The notes under the pieces: model-generated
Seen by the model: the letters and a program-made list of their open reading frames with translations, nothing else
Databases searched by the model: none
What the model was told of the DNA's origin: nothing
Shown: positions 23,383 to 35,513 of the stretch, one piece after another
How the letters are laid out: every line of letters starts with the position of its first letter
How positions within the stretch are numbered: position 1 is the first letter of the stretch
Program-made: the position numbers and the translations under genes
NCBI RefSeq assembly: GCF_016545825.1
Contig: NC_052616.1
Span: 4,774,001-4,838,000, forward strand
Source: Eucalyptus grandis
Taxonomy: Eukaryota; Streptophyta; Magnoliopsida; Myrtales; Myrtaceae
Length of the DNA: 64,000 nucleotides
Direction of reading: 5' to 3'

Positions 23383-26300
23383 CTACGTAGGCTCAAAAAT
23401 AGAAGTATCAAATCCCCAACATCTCTGGAGTCTTCTGTTCTTATACGAGTTGGGCACATTCTTGTAAGTCAGAGCTTTGTCCTTGACAACCTTAATAAGA
23501 TGGTTCTTTAACGCCGAAATAACCACAACTTCACCACGAAAGATGACATCATTCCTTTTCTTCCAAATAATATGGCACAAAGCCCCAAAAGAAAACCGAG
23601 ACAAGGAATGGAAGATTTCCTTTCCTAAGAGGTACTTCATAAGCCAAAGAAGGTTGTCCATCCAGGACTTATTTTGCCACGGAATGTTATATCTTGTAGC
23701 CCAAAAAAAGTGCAAGTGTCGCCGAAGTATGACATTCAAAGAACATATGATCTATAGAATCAGGCTTATCATTACAAAAAGCACAACAAGTGTAGTCGAT
23801 TCTACCATGAGACAGGAGGCAAGCTTAGGTAGGTAAACAATTTTTAGTAATAAGCCAAAAATGGAATTGATATCTAGGAGCAATAGCGTTGTTCCAAACA
23901 AAGGAGGCCCAAGGAACTCGGCTACTCTTTCTCCTCAAATTTACCAAGCTGATGCAACCAAAAAAACACTGAGGAATCACCTTTCCAAGAAAACCGATCC
24001 TGACTCAAGGAGAGAGCCGAAAGGGCTATACCCTAGCAATCGAAAAGGGATCTGAAACTACGACCTAGTGGATGGAAGAGGTCGGCGACAATTGAATATT
24101 TCTAGAGACCAGAGGCATCAATAAGAGATTGTGGGAATAAGTCAGCCAGAGGACCGATTGGAAGCTAGTGGTCGAACCATAAAGACACCAACAATCCATT
24201 ACCAATTTTCCAAACAAAGGACAACCGAAATTCCTTCCTTAATTGCATGATCTTTTTCTACACCCAAGAGCAGACAGAAGGAGTAGGTGAAACCTAAAAA
24301 TTCTCTTTCTTTAAGAAATTCGAATGGATCCACCTGCACCAGAGAGATTCCTTATCTGTGAAAATGATCCAAATATATTTAAGCATCGCAGCCTTATTGC
24401 ATTCTTTAAGTCTCCGAATACCAAGACCACCCTTATTATTGGGGAGACAGACGTCCTCCCAAGCTACTTTAGCCCCTCCAGAGCCAAGGGAAGAACCCTT
24501 CCACAAAAACTGTCTCAATATCCTCTCAATACCATCCAAAACCGAGGCTGGTAAAGAAAAAACACTGGCCCAAAATGCCTGAATAGCATGAAGGACTGAT
24601 CTGATCAACTGAAGTTTGCCTACAAAGGAGAGAAAGCGATGGGTCCAAGATTGGACCTTGGCAGTAATACGGTCAATTAAGGTAATACAGTCTGCCTTAC
24701 CCAGTCAGGAAGAAATAATAGGTACTTTCCAAATAACAAATCGGAAGCTTACCTTCTCGAAAACCAAACGCCCAGAGGATACGGTTTCTCAGAGAAGGCG
24801 AGCCACTTGAGAGAAACACTTCACTTTTATTCATGTTCGATAATAAACCACTCCAAAAGGAAAATATGTCCAGTCCTCTTTTAAGTAAAGCCACCAAGGC
24901 CTAATCAGCCTGATAGAAAAGGAATACATCATCGGCGAAGAAGAGGTGGGACAAGTTAACCCGTTTGCATCTCCAATAATACTTAAAGTCCTTCATAGAA
25001 GTGCGATCATTAATAATACCGAAAAAATCTCCATCACAAGGGTGAAAAGATAATGAGACATAAGGTCTCCTTGCCTAAGGCCTCGCCTCCTTGGAAAGAA
25101 CCCATGTAGCTCACCATTAATAGAAATGGAATACTTCGGAGTTCGAATGCATACCATAATAAGATGGACCATCCACTGAGGGAAGCCAAACGCCAATAGA
25201 GTTAACTCTAGGAAATCCCAATCTATTGTATCGTATGCCTTCTGGAAATTCACTTTGATTGCACACTTCGGCGTTAAGGATCCAAATGGAAACCAGCAAA
25301 GAGTTCCTGAACCATCAGTATGTTATCCCTAATCTTCGACCTTTCACAAAAGCATTCTGAGAGGGACTTATCAAGTCACTCAATACAGAAGCTATACGAT
25401 TGGCTAGAATTTTGGAAATAACTTTGTAGATGGTATTACAGCAAGCAATAGGTCTAAAATCTGTCACAGAACAAGCATTCAAAACTTTAGGCACAAGTGC
25501 AAGGATAGTATTGTTGACCTCTCTAAGAAGCTGCCCAAAAGAAAATAAATCAGGCACTGCCCTAACACCGAAGGCCCAACAATATTCCAATTGGTTCTGA
25601 AAAATTCAGCTATAAAACCATCCGGGCTTGGGGCTTTACCACGTGGAAGGGAAAATAATGTGTTACGGATTTCTTCATCAGAAACAGGACAAGCAAGGTA
25701 AGCCACCTTATCTTCCATAAGAGGATGACGAATAAACTCTTTTAAAAACTACATAGAAGGCGTAGCAAGGGTAGCCTGTGAAGTGAGGAGCTCCGAGAAG
25801 TAAGAAACAAAGACTTGTGGTACCTGATTTGGGTCTGAATTGAGGAGACCCAAAGAATCTCTAACCGAGAGTATCTGATTTACTAGTTGCCTCCTACTAA
25901 CTGAGCGGTGAAAGAATTTGGTATGGCAATCGCCTTCCTTCAACCATCGGATTCTTGATTTCTATCTATAAAAAGACTCCTCTATGCAAGTCCATAAACA
26001 AGCCACGCTGAATTTTTTTCAATGTCTGTGAGAGCAACATTATCTTGATTCTACTGAAGTTCCACCGGAGTGCGATATAAAATATCCCTTGCTTCCGATG
26101 TTCTAGTAGAAATATTAGACTAAGCATGCTTGTTAAGTCGTTTCAGCCGTTCTTTCAAGGCCTTCAACTTGGTCACAAGTCTGAACATGGGTACTCCACA
26201 AACAGGGCAATCCCAAACTTGGTGAACAATAGAGTGAAAGTTCAGATGTTCGGACTAGAAATTAAAGTATTTAAAAGGCTTACGCGTATTAACAGGGTTA

Positions 26301-26990
26301 AGAACTCTGACCACCATGGGAGAGTGATATGAAATACCCGGATTGAGTAAATTTGCTTCAGAAAAAAGAGAACTCCAAATTCCACTTTGAATTCACCAAG
26401 ACCCGGTCTATCTTTCTCATTTTTGTTTAAGAAGACCAAGTGTACCGGAGACCAATATACATAAGATCCACTAGCTCGGTTTGAGCTAAGCAAATAGCAA
26501 ACTCATCAAAATAAGGAATCCAAAAGTTTGAACTACCAACTCGGTCAAACGGATCTTTAATGGCGTTGAAGTCTCCCGTTACAAGCCAGGGTGAGTCCTA
26601 CAACAGATTATTGAAATGGAGGAGGTTCTCCCATAAAGGTCTTCTCTGCACAAAAGTATGCTCTCCATAGATCGCAAAAATATAACAACTCAACCTCGAA
26701 AGGTTTTGTTTTAAACAACCATGTATAGCCTGGGAATTGGTAGAGATAGATTCATAACTAACCAAATCCGGGTTCCACCCAACCTAAATTCTACCACGAG
26801 GGGTATATTCATAGTTGGCAATCCACCTCCAACCCCTTATCAAAGTAGAGGAGATAGACTCAAATAAGGATTCAGGAACCTTAGTCTCAATTAATCCGAC
26901 AAGGCATAAACTGTTGGCAGACATGAATCTCCTGATTTCAGCCTGCCTCACGGGATCAATGATACCTCTAACATTCCAAAAGCCTATATA
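23383..26990 (-). pseudogene. LINE ORF2: endonuclease, reverse transcriptase, zf-RVT
   Basis: The start is MYIGFWNVRGIIDPVRQAEI at 26990. The APE-type endonuclease follows (GLIETKVPES; GDFNAIKDP near 26560). A linker at 25943-25750 (EGDCHTKFFHRSVSRRQLVN) leads to RT: LPRGKAPSPDGFIAEFF (25640), NNTILALVPK and DFRPIACCNTIYKVISKILA (25520-25400), NFQKAYDTIDWDFLELTL (25250), GLRQGDLMSHYLF (25080) and a FADD-type box near 24930. The C-terminal part holds the long helix region (FLWKGSSLGSGGAKVAWEDV, 24480) and the zf-RVT-like end (ALCHIIWKKRNDVIFRGE, 23590). Interrupted by many stops and frameshifts. Confidence 0.92.
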
Positions 26991-27016
26991 CATATTTACA
27001 AACGCACATAGGGAAT

Positions 27017-28700
27017 TCACCTTCTTTTTGGAGCCTTACGATGGCTAGCAACCGCTTTAGGCTTCACCAAAGGAGGTGGGTCAGGGTGAAGCAGCAGAAG
27101 TTGCTCTTGAACGGATTCAGGCCCTACACTCTTCAGGGGAACCTTCAGAGAAGGGAATCCGACAGAAATGAGGTCTTCATCATTCGAAACAGCTTGAATG
27201 CCAGAACTACAAATATCATCATAGCACTCTCGGGATATTGAGGCAGTAGAAATGTCCATCTTCATCAAGTTTCTAGCAGGTTCCCGGTTTCACAAACTAT
27301 CCGGCTCTTCAGAGTTTTTTAATTTCAGGGACTGCCCCTCTTCAGTCGGCAGGACTAGGCCAAAATAAGCATCATCTTTGTCCATGTGCTTCTTCTTTCT
27401 ACCCTTTACTTGCTTCCATCCCTGATCAACATCCGGGAAAGGCTCAGCACTAGCAGGTACAGAATCTAGCAAAGCCAATTCACGCTCACCACCAAACCCA
27501 GAGCAATCATCACCACCCTTCTCTAATTGTGGAACATTAGACTCAGGAATCGCATCCAACAGCAAACCAGCAGCCGGGGAAATATCGGACCTTTTCGAAT
27601 TCTGCTTCTGCTAATTCAAGGCGCCAATTGGAGCAGGAGGAACAAGGGTCGTTGCATTTCCCTGAGAAGAATAGGAGCCATCCGCCACATGCTGTGGGAT
27701 AACTCTTGCAACATTAGGTCTAGCATCTAGAGGAGGAGCAGCAGTATTTCAAGCAACGGCAAGGCTACACTTATGTCCAAAGATACCACAGTCGAAGTAG
27801 GGAGAGGGTCTCCATTTGAATTCCACTGCAACTTCACATGATTCTCCATTATGCACCACCTAGATGGAGTCACAGATAGGTTGGTCAGCTGTAATTTCCA
27901 CGCACACCCGAGTAAACGATAGCATGTCCATTTGCTCCATTCTCTTGTCTACATACAATGGCTTCCCCACAGAACTTGAGACTTTCCTAATCGCTTGGGT
28001 AGACCAAAAGGTTGAAGGAAGATTCCACAATCTTACCCACACCGGAACAAATAAGTGGGTATCCTTCCTCAGTTCTAGCGTCGGTTTCCATTGCTGAAGA
28101 ACTAGAGGGACTCTAGCAACTGTGATAGGTCCCCCTATCAAGCAACTTCCTGCGAAACTCACTATCCTGAATATGCATGAAGAAGAACCCTTGTCAATTA
28201 GCCATAACTTTCGAAATATGCAGACCCCAAGCCTTCTTAAGAGCCATCTCTGTGACTTTGAAAGGCAGATGTCTGCCCATAAAGTAGCCCACGAGACATT
28301 CATAAAGCATAGGATCAGCAGCTTCTACATCCAAGTCATTCATTTGTACCACAGGTTTGTGATTGATAACAGTTGGAGGGGAAAACTCCAAGTCGTACCT
28401 TTTCGTCATTACTCTCGCTACAGCCACCCAAGTGCGATTATTTGGACTTTTGGATTCACCCCTAGGCTGAGGCTGTTTTGATTGCGATCTACCGCTGCTT
28501 CTAGCACGCTGACCAACAGGAAAACGAGGGGGTTTTAACAGTTTAGGTTTATCCTTCGACCAAGCAGGAGCCGGATCCTTACGACCAAGGTTCTCATTCA
28601 AAGATTCTTCTAGGGTAGAAAAACCATGAGCAAGAGGAGAAGAGTTGCGAGAACTAGGCCCTTCCCCTCCATTATGGGCCCGAATTATTGCAAATTCCAT
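27017..28700 (-). pseudogene. LINE ORF1: gag-like RNA-binding protein
   Basis: It begins MEFAIIRAHNGGEGPSS at 28700. A basic, Ser/Pro-rich N-terminus is followed by a DUF4283-like fold (LVGYFMGRHLPFKVTEMALK, then VPVWVRLWNLPSTFWSTQA at about 28030). A degenerate CCHC knuckle sits near 27780 (YFDCGIFGHKC) and an acidic tail follows. The last frame ends with a stop at 27017-27019, 27 bp upstream of the first ATG of ORF2, so the two frames nearly abut as usual for plant L1 elements. Several stops break it. Confidence 0.85.
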
Positions 28701-29111
28701 TAGAACAGCAGAAGGTGCAGTAGCAGTAATAGACCAAATGAAACCCTAACCACATTCAACCATCAAAGCCCAAAAGAGAAAACATACCAGGCTCTACGTA
28801 GAGGGGTTTTGAAGAAAGTCACCAGTCGCCCCTTTACCCCCAAAGAATGGCCCCAACCACCGGAAAACAGCAGCGCACCAGAGCACTAAGACGACCCACT
28901 ATGATGTTTGCAATCGAAGACCCAGGGCTCTCCGAGATGAGTTGGAGCCACACCCTGAACCTACACCGGCAAGGCCACCGCACTACGTAGGAGACCGAGG
29001 GAATGAAAAAAAGGGCTATGAGGGTCGCAGCTCGCTCGGGCCGTGAGATCGCTAGCACCGGCCTGCTAAACCCCTCCTAGAGTCTTCTTCTTCAAGCGTT
29101 GCACTTCTCCT

Positions 29112-29180
29112 GCAAAACGGCATTATTTTGCACTTCGTTCACTAGAAAATTGCCACATCAACATTTTGGCACTTAAGTAT
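29112..29180. mobile_element. Right remainder of the foldback element after the LINE
   Basis: After the second LINE target duplication (29112-29129), the DNA reads on through ATTTTGGCACTTAAGTATG. In reverse complement this resembles the left arm start (CACTTAAGTGCCAAAA). The right arm appears shorter than the left, so the outer end is approximate. Confidence 0.55.
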
Positions 29181-30086
29181 GAATTGCCAGTGTGCAATGG
29201 ACAAATCTATAACGTCGGAATGTTCCAAATACAATCATAAAGAAAGTATTCTCGTTCCATAGTGTTAATGTCGATTGTCTTCTCAAAGCAATGATTAGAA
29301 GCCTTTTGGTGTGTGGTTCTCTTAGATGGGCAGGGGAGAGAGAGAGAGAGGGGGGGGCATCCGTTCTATTTATGTAATAGTTATTTACAGAAGTTTTTTT
29401 TTTGTAAAGGCAAGTATAATTAAATAGAGAAATCCAACATATACAAAATCCGGCACCAAAAACTTCCACTCATAATGCGAACATGTTGGATGAGTGAAAA
29501 GGAGCCGAAGCAAAAGCAAGGAATAGGAAAACACAGCTAAACACCCAGCAGCACAAGCCTAGGAAACAAGAAAATGCCGCTAGGCAAAAAAAACAACCCA
29601 ACAAACCACCTAACTAGGTGAGATGAGTGTTGATTTCGTAAAAAATAGAAGGGTCGAAGCCCCATCCACGTTGAAGCCACCTGTTCCTAGAGTTGTCCGG
29701 CACATTGCTGAAGGTAAGAACTTTATCCTTAACGACTTTAATAAGGTGCTTCTTCAAAGCAGAGACCTCAAGCGCTTCGCCCCGAAAGATGATGCTATTC
29801 CTTTTCTTCCAGATTAAGTGGCACATGGCCCCAAAAGAAAATCGAGCAATGGAGTGGAAAAAATCCTTATTAGAGAGGAACCTCAGGGCCCAACGGATGG
29901 TTTCTGCCCAAGGCCTATTTCATTAAGGAAGATTACACCGCGCAGCCCAGAAGAATGCAAGAGTCGCAAGGACATGGCACTTGAAAAAAAGATGATCAAT
30001 TGAGTCATTTAGGGTTACGGAAGTTATTTATAACTCCCCTTAAAGACAACCACTCATACCTCTTCAAGAGGTACTCTCAAGACACA
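29181..30086 (-). repeat. 5' LTR (partial) of the minus-strand copia, split by a LINE fragment
   Basis: 29366-29395 and 30026-30086 align with the 3' LTR at 18960-19090 (TTTATGTAATAG, CTCTTCAAGAGGTA, CTCAAGACACA). The LTR is interrupted at 29395 by a 5'-truncated LINE and cut at about 30086, where host duplication DNA (CATATGATGA) resumes. A GA run and a G run lie at 29333-29357. Confidence 0.6.
29396..30014 (-). mobile_element. 5'-truncated L1-type LINE (3' end only)
   Basis: Poly-T at 29396 marks the tail. The only frame (29614-29826, minus) reads LIWKKRNSIIFRGEALEVSA and WLQRGWGFDPSIF, close to the C-terminus of the larger LINE at 23383-23590. Target duplications TTACAGAAGTT (29385-29395) and TTACGGAAGTT (30015-30025) flank it. 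The uninterrupted sister LTR at 18980-19010 reads TACAGAAGTTACTTATAAC and confirms the site. Confidence 0.9.
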
Positions 30087-30189
30087 ACACGTCATATGAT
30101 GAAATGGTTCCTTTAGAAGCAATGTCCATATATTGAAAGAAATTTCTCAGTATTATGACTATTCCGGATCAACCCTAGAATGGAGGTTG
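30087..30189 (+). repeat. Segmental duplication copy 1, part b
   Basis: Aligns with 61027-61131: shared TTAGAAGCAATGTCC, ATATTGAAAGAAAT, AGAATGGAGGTTG. It is cut at 30189 by the solo LTR, and copy 2 continues without interruption (GGTTGCCTAATGT). Confidence 0.85.
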
Positions 30190-32721
30190 TGTGACATCCT
30201 GAATTTTACCAACCCCATAGGTGTAATCGGATTGTTAAGGGCTTGGATTATTTTAAAATTGTGAATTAAGTCTAGTGGGTCATGAAATGTCGTGGGATGG
30301 GCCCGGTGGGCCAGAGACGAGTATGTAGGCCCGAGCTCTTTAATTTTTTATTAATTTTATATATTACCGTTATGAGGGATTTAATTAGAAATTTTATTAA
30401 AAATTATAAGCGATTATAATTCTATTTTTGAACATTAACTTTAGTAATTTCTCGTGATTAATTCTTGTTTGTATCATAGATTAGTGCCGAGACATTAATG
30501 CGTCAATTCGATTTGTGCGAACTCATAGATTTGTATAGTTATGAGAGGATCGGAAATTTTGTGGATTCGAAATGAAACTAAGTAGAAGATGTTAAAAACT
30601 ATTAGACTAATTAACGACGTGGATCGAAACTTAATCTTAACCATTCTCGAGTGCCAGGTGTCGACCATCAAGAAGAATGCATTCATGGGAGTCATGAAAA
30701 TAAAATCTACACACATATTTGATTTTTTTCCTCAGAACTCACGCCATTCTCTTCTTCCCAAAACAAACCCAAAATTCTCTCTCTCCATTTTCTTCTTCCT
30801 CCCTTTCTCATTCTTGACCTGCACAGAAGTTGAACTCAGTGACTTCAGCTTCTTCTTCTTGTTACACACATTTGAGGGCAGAATTCCGAAGAGCAACGGG
30901 CCACCAATGAAGCCGAGCCACCGGTAAGGAAATGATGAGGTCCTAAACTAGAATTTATCTACTGTTTGTCAAGGGAACTTGCGGAGCATACTGAATGGTG
31001 CAAGATTAATTTTGATACTTCTATTTTGAGTTGGAATAGGTTAGATGGGCACTCAAATGAAGTTGTTGGTCTTTGCATGTCATGATCAAGTTTTGGATGG
31101 TCAAAAAACCAAGCGCGAGGGAGCTAAGTTGGTTGAGTTGGTGGGTAGACGACTGCTGAGTGATAGATGAGTGTTGCATGTTGCTTTTAAGGGGTCAAGA
31201 TGCAAATACTAGCCTCGAGTTTAGCTGTAGGTTGCTATGTGTAGTCGATGAGCTAATGAGATCACTTTTTGGGTTCTGTCGGAGAGGTGTCGAGGTACTA
31301 AAAGAGGTTTTAGACGAACTAAGTAATCCGATGTAGTTGTAGATGGGGACAGTGACTCAGGATGTTCTGTTTGGGAAAGAAAGATACATAAAATTTACTA
31401 GTTTATATGTCACTTGGGGTTTTAAAGGTGTAGTTAAAGGAAAGAACTAATTTTCTTACAAGCACACCAACTATTTAAGGCTTCAACTACTGGTTGTAGA
31501 TATTTTCTTGCGAAAATTTGCTGGTGAGAACATTCCTCCCTTAAAACATCAAACTGACCTGCAGAAAAACAGCAGAACCATAGGTAGTTCTATGGATTTT
31601 ACGAAATTTTCTAGATGGATTTGAACCTTAAACCCTTCATGAAAGTTGTAGGACACATCTTTAGATACAACATATCAAAATTTGAGAACAAAAGTCGAGA
31701 TTTGGGTAGTGAAATGATCCTTCTCCACTAGGTAGTAATCTAGAAGTTGCTGCAAAATTTGGGGTTAAAGACAACAAATTACTGTTCTTTATACAATAAG
31801 ATATAGGCTTAGGTTGTTCATAAAAAATTTTAATCTATGTCTCTTCTATAACATACTAAAATTTTGTAGCATTTTGATGAGATTTGATGCACTTTCTACT
31901 TCTGTGATTGAAACTGCCCATGTCAACTTGTATCCTGCCTTGATCCGAGACTGTGCAATGGATGTTGTGTCTCTTATACCTGATTTTCATGGCATATAGA
32001 GAGTCCAATGGTCTTGTACTAATGGTTAGTTTGTGCATGAGCATGCCTCTTCCATAGTCTGAAGTGTGGTAATTGTATGGTTACAAATTGTGGCATTTGT
32101 GTGCAATGAGTGCGACATTCTGTGTGAACATGAGTGCTGCTTGAAGTGATTATGTGCTCTTAAGGTCTTATGCATGCTGTGATTTGACATAATTTAGAGG
32201 TGTGATGTGTGGAATGTGTAAATTAAATGAGTAAGAGATTTCCTTCAGTATTGAGATGCCGGTGATGCCCCGGGGAGTGGGATGCACATGCTTTGTGATC
32301 TTGGATGCCTCAGTTGAGTGAGATACCGGGATGCTCAGAGTTGAGATGCCCCTGTGTGTGATCAGAAATGCCTCAATTGTGGGATACCGGGATGCCTCGA
32401 AGTGAGATGCCTCATGCTGTGTGATCTTAGGATGCCTTAGTTGTGTGATACTGGGATGCCTCGGAGTGAGATGCCCATGATAGCAATATCGTGGAAGTCC
32501 GGATGTGGGATTTCAAAAGTGACTTGATCGGGCTAGCTTGTGTTCCGATGGGTAAACTAATCAAGGGTGTACTTGGATATACACACTATAATATAAATTC
32601 CACTTGGCGTGTGAGTTTGCCTATTATTGTTGCATCTCATCTCAGTTCATATTAGGAGCATGAGGAATACATGTGCATTTAGCATGTTTGCTATGAAGTG
32701 ACCATTCATATGACATTTTAG

Positions 32722-33317
32722 GGGGTAAGTATACTATCAGTGCCAAAACTTGTGTACGGCGCTCACTTTGATGTCAAAAGTTTCCATCGGATCACTTAAG
32801 TGCCAAATTGGAGAAAAAATGATCACTTTGGTGCCACAGGCAAGAGATTCTAACCAAATTAATTACGTGGCTTATATATATATATAAGTTTCGATGGCTT
32901 TAAAACGACGTCGTTTTCCATCATTCTCAAGAAAATACGTCGTTTTGCCATTATACGTGGACATCCTTACGGAAACGACGCCGTATAGCTCATATGGGGA
33001 TTGAAATTAGGGTTTCCGCCACTCGGCCACCGTTGTTTGCCCGCCATCGCTCAGCCGTCGTCGCTCGGCCACCATTGTAGTTGCTCAACCAGATGAGCAA
33101 GGAGAGACTGAGATTGTTGCTCAAGCAAGAAATGGCAAGTAGAATAGGAGGCGAGGGTGGAAGGAGGAAGAAGAGGGGTCGAAGGTATCGCTGGTGCGCT
33201 GTTGCTACTACTACTGGTGCCGCTACTGGTGCGTTGCTAGTGTGCTGCTGGTGCTGCTGCTGGTGCCGTTGTTAGTGCCGTTGCTAGTGTTGGTCTTCTA
33301 GGAAGAAAACAACATGC

Positions 33318-33349
<32 letters not shown>

Positions 33350-33585
33350 GGGGATTTAGGGTTTCGAAGTTGGGGGAAAGACACTAACTGTACTCTCCGA
33401 CAAGCCACATCAGCTTCAAAAACTAATAAAATAGTGCCACGTTGGATTTCCGGCCAATTTCATCGACGTTGGCATTGAAATGATCATTTTTCAAATTTGT
33501 TGGCACTTAAGTGATCCTAAAAAAAACTTTTAGCACCAAAGTGAGCACCGTACACAAGTTTTGGCACTGATAGTGTACTTACCCC
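32722..33585. mobile_element. Mutator-like non-autonomous element with long TIRs
   Basis: GGGGTAAGTATACTATCAGT at the left is matched by the reverse complement of the right end for about 80 bp (AGTGCCAAAACTTGTGTACG, GGATCACTTAAGTGCCAA). The flanks are identical 10-bp copies, GACATTTTAG (32712-32721 and 33586-33595), the 9-10 bp size expected for Mutator-like elements. The GC-rich interior (32990-33290) has a weak open frame of low complexity and a CT run. No transposase is present. It is inserted in the solo LTR. Confidence 0.9.
33317..33344. repeat. (CT)n microsatellite
   Basis: An uninterrupted CT run of about 28 bp lies inside the Mutator-like element. Confidence 0.95.
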
Positions 33586-33754
33586 GACATTTTAGTATTC
33601 ATTTAGTTATACTTGTGACAATCCTACCTTAGTATGTTGAACTTTTTGATTGTGTTCTATTGCTTTCTTTGGCAACTGTGGATTGTCTAGCTTAAGGTCT
33701 TATTATCTCTTTACTAGGCATTGTTCATCCTTTTCTATTTTTCAGATCATTAGT

Positions 33755-34000
33755 ATGGAAGTACCACCAATCGCTCGTTATGGGGTGATAGCATACATTG
33801 ATGTTTCTTTTCATGACGTATAAGACCCCGATATCAAGCTGACCTACACGAGATATGAGGCTACACTTCAAATGGACGATGGCAAGGTAGACTGGATTCC
33901 TATGAGGTTCGTTGCTTGGTTTATAAACCATGAAGGAGAGCTATTTGGCCCTCTTCAATTCGATGCTGGAGGACCTGGAGCCAAGGCAGGAGGTGCTTAG
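33755..34000 (+). pseudogene. Small broken frame inside the solo LTR
   Basis: A pyrimidine tract ending TTTTTCAG (to about 33745) is followed by an ATG at 33755 and a frame of 80 residues interrupted once by TAA (codon 23). Recognisable parts are MEVPPIARYGVIAYIDVSF and then WIPMRFVAWFINHEGELFGP. A related frame occurs at the same relative place in the different LTR at 36194-38940 (see 38489-38827). The shared pattern is DD, six residues, P, two residues, F, one residue, AWF, one residue, H, then GPLQ. I know no family with this motif. Function unknown. Confidence 0.45.
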
Positions 34001-34453
34001 GCATCTAGATCATGATAAAGCTGGAGAAGACATCTTTTGTTTTTTTTTATGGATGTGGGCTAGTGTAGGGGGTAGTGACTTACCCTTTTCCCTGGCTAAT
34101 TACTTACACTTTTGTTTATGAACATGTAAATATACGATGTGCATCAGTGAAAGACTTGTAAGTAATCCAGGTAGACGTATGCAAACCTGAATGGTTTTAA
34201 AAGGAAAGTTAACAAAGGTTCTCATGATTTTTATATAAGCTCTTAGTGGGATAGTCTAATGCTAGGTAACAGGATTGTTACAAGGTGATCGTGTGTTATA
34301 AAAGCTTCAGATAATAAGATATCCATGTTATACATGCTAACCAGTTAGGTTTGGATTCTATAGTGCGATAATTGAAACCAACAGGTCCTGTCATGATGAT
34401 AATTCGTATAATTTTCACTTGCGCTTAGTATGTGACGCTGTCAGGATGTCACA

Positions 34454-35513
34454 AGTTTCCTAATGTGAATGCTAGAACGGTCTATAGAATGTTTAGGTTC
34501 AACTTAAATCAATCATAAACATCTCACAGTCGAAGTCAATGGCTCAAGTTTCATCTATCGAGCCTTAAAACCTGGATGTACCCTAGTCAAACCTCTAAGA
34601 AATCAAAGAAGTGATAGAAAGAGCGAAAGGAATGTATATACACATAAGGTAGGACTAGTGCCATTATGTCACTTACTTGCTGTTAGCAGCTTTGCTAGAT
34701 AAAAGAAGATGGAGAGACTGTGGAGATCAGTCAAATATTAGGAGCGCAAGCCTAGTAAGCTCATGGGCTTGTCTAGTTCATAGAATGAAGCCTCGCACAA
34801 AATATTTGGCGTATTATATCAGGATAATTTATAGGTTGGCTTTTACAACAAACCCCGGACTGAAGAACATCTCTAGGCTAAGTAAGTTGCTTGAAGAATC
34901 TTTACAAAATTATAGACAATTCCGTAGGTAGTAAATTAATCCTTTAGATTTAGCATGGTCTAAGGGTTGGACTATGGAAGAACCTACTTAGAGTATCCAG
35001 GGCCATCGTTGCATCTCAAGTTTATCTACGGGCAACAAGAATTACCCTAATGCTAGGTGAACCATCAACATTTTCTAGACTCAAAAGATCACAATCCACT
35101 AGGGCATTTAGCATATTTGAACCTTTTATAGCACCTAATAGGACCTTAAGAAACAACACAAAAAAAAAAAAAAAACATGAAGAGATTGCATCTCAAAGAT
35201 CTATAGACTCAAGAACCTCGAGAAGGAGGATCATGGGATATAGATGAATCAAAACCTACCTATTCATGAGGCAGAGGATTTAGAATCAAATAGAGTTGGT
35301 TATTTCATAAGTACCAATAAATTATCGAGGAATCATGTGCCTATTTCTTTTACCTATAATCTTTTTAAGCCTACCAATTCATTCAAAAATCTTCTTGAAT
35401 GGATGTTCATCCTACAGTACAAAATCTTTGTATAGCAAGATTCATTGTTTGTTCTGATCAATTTTATCTATTTGATCCATGGTTAAGCACGTAAGCCGAT
35501 TTTGATCAGGCCT
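34454..35513 (+). repeat. Segmental duplication copy 1, part c, with coding-like remnants
   Basis: The start (CCTAATGTGAATGCTAGAA) matches 61131-61160 and the end (TCTTTGTATAGCAAGATTCA to GATTTTGATCAGG) matches 61410-61500. The middle (34510-35395) has no counterpart in copy 2, which instead has a MITE there. Broken frames in the middle (34677-34931, 35050-35247, 35244-35435) look like protein debris (FTTNPGLKNISRLSKLLEES, FISTNKLSRNHVPISFTYN), but I cannot name the family. Confidence 0.6.

Larger units (their letters stand above)
23062..29111 (-). mobile_element. L1-type LINE, about 6 kb, minus strand
   Basis: It is delimited by an 18-bp target-site duplication (23044-23061 and 29112-29129). 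The poly-A tail appears as poly-T directly after the left duplication. It has a GC-rich 5' leader (28701-29111), a gag-like ORF1 and an endonuclease-RT ORF2, both decayed. Full length and a single mismatch in the duplication point to a complete but no longer active copy. It lies inside the foldback element. Confidence 0.93.
30190..34453 (+). mobile_element. 4.3-kb chromovirus-like solo LTR with a nested TIR element
   Basis: The ends are TGTGACATCCTG and CAGGATGTCACA, a perfect 12-bp terminal inverted repeat of LTR type. No gag-pol, primer site or second LTR is present, so it is a solo LTR. Copy 2 supplies the empty site (61121-61140): GGTTG before the LTR and AGTTT after it, then CCTAATGT on both. 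This is compatible with a decayed 5-bp target duplication. A pyrimidine-rich transcribed part lies near 30730-30800. A small broken frame lies at 33755-34000. A nested element occupies 32722-33585; without it the LTR is about 3.4 kb. Confidence 0.8.
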
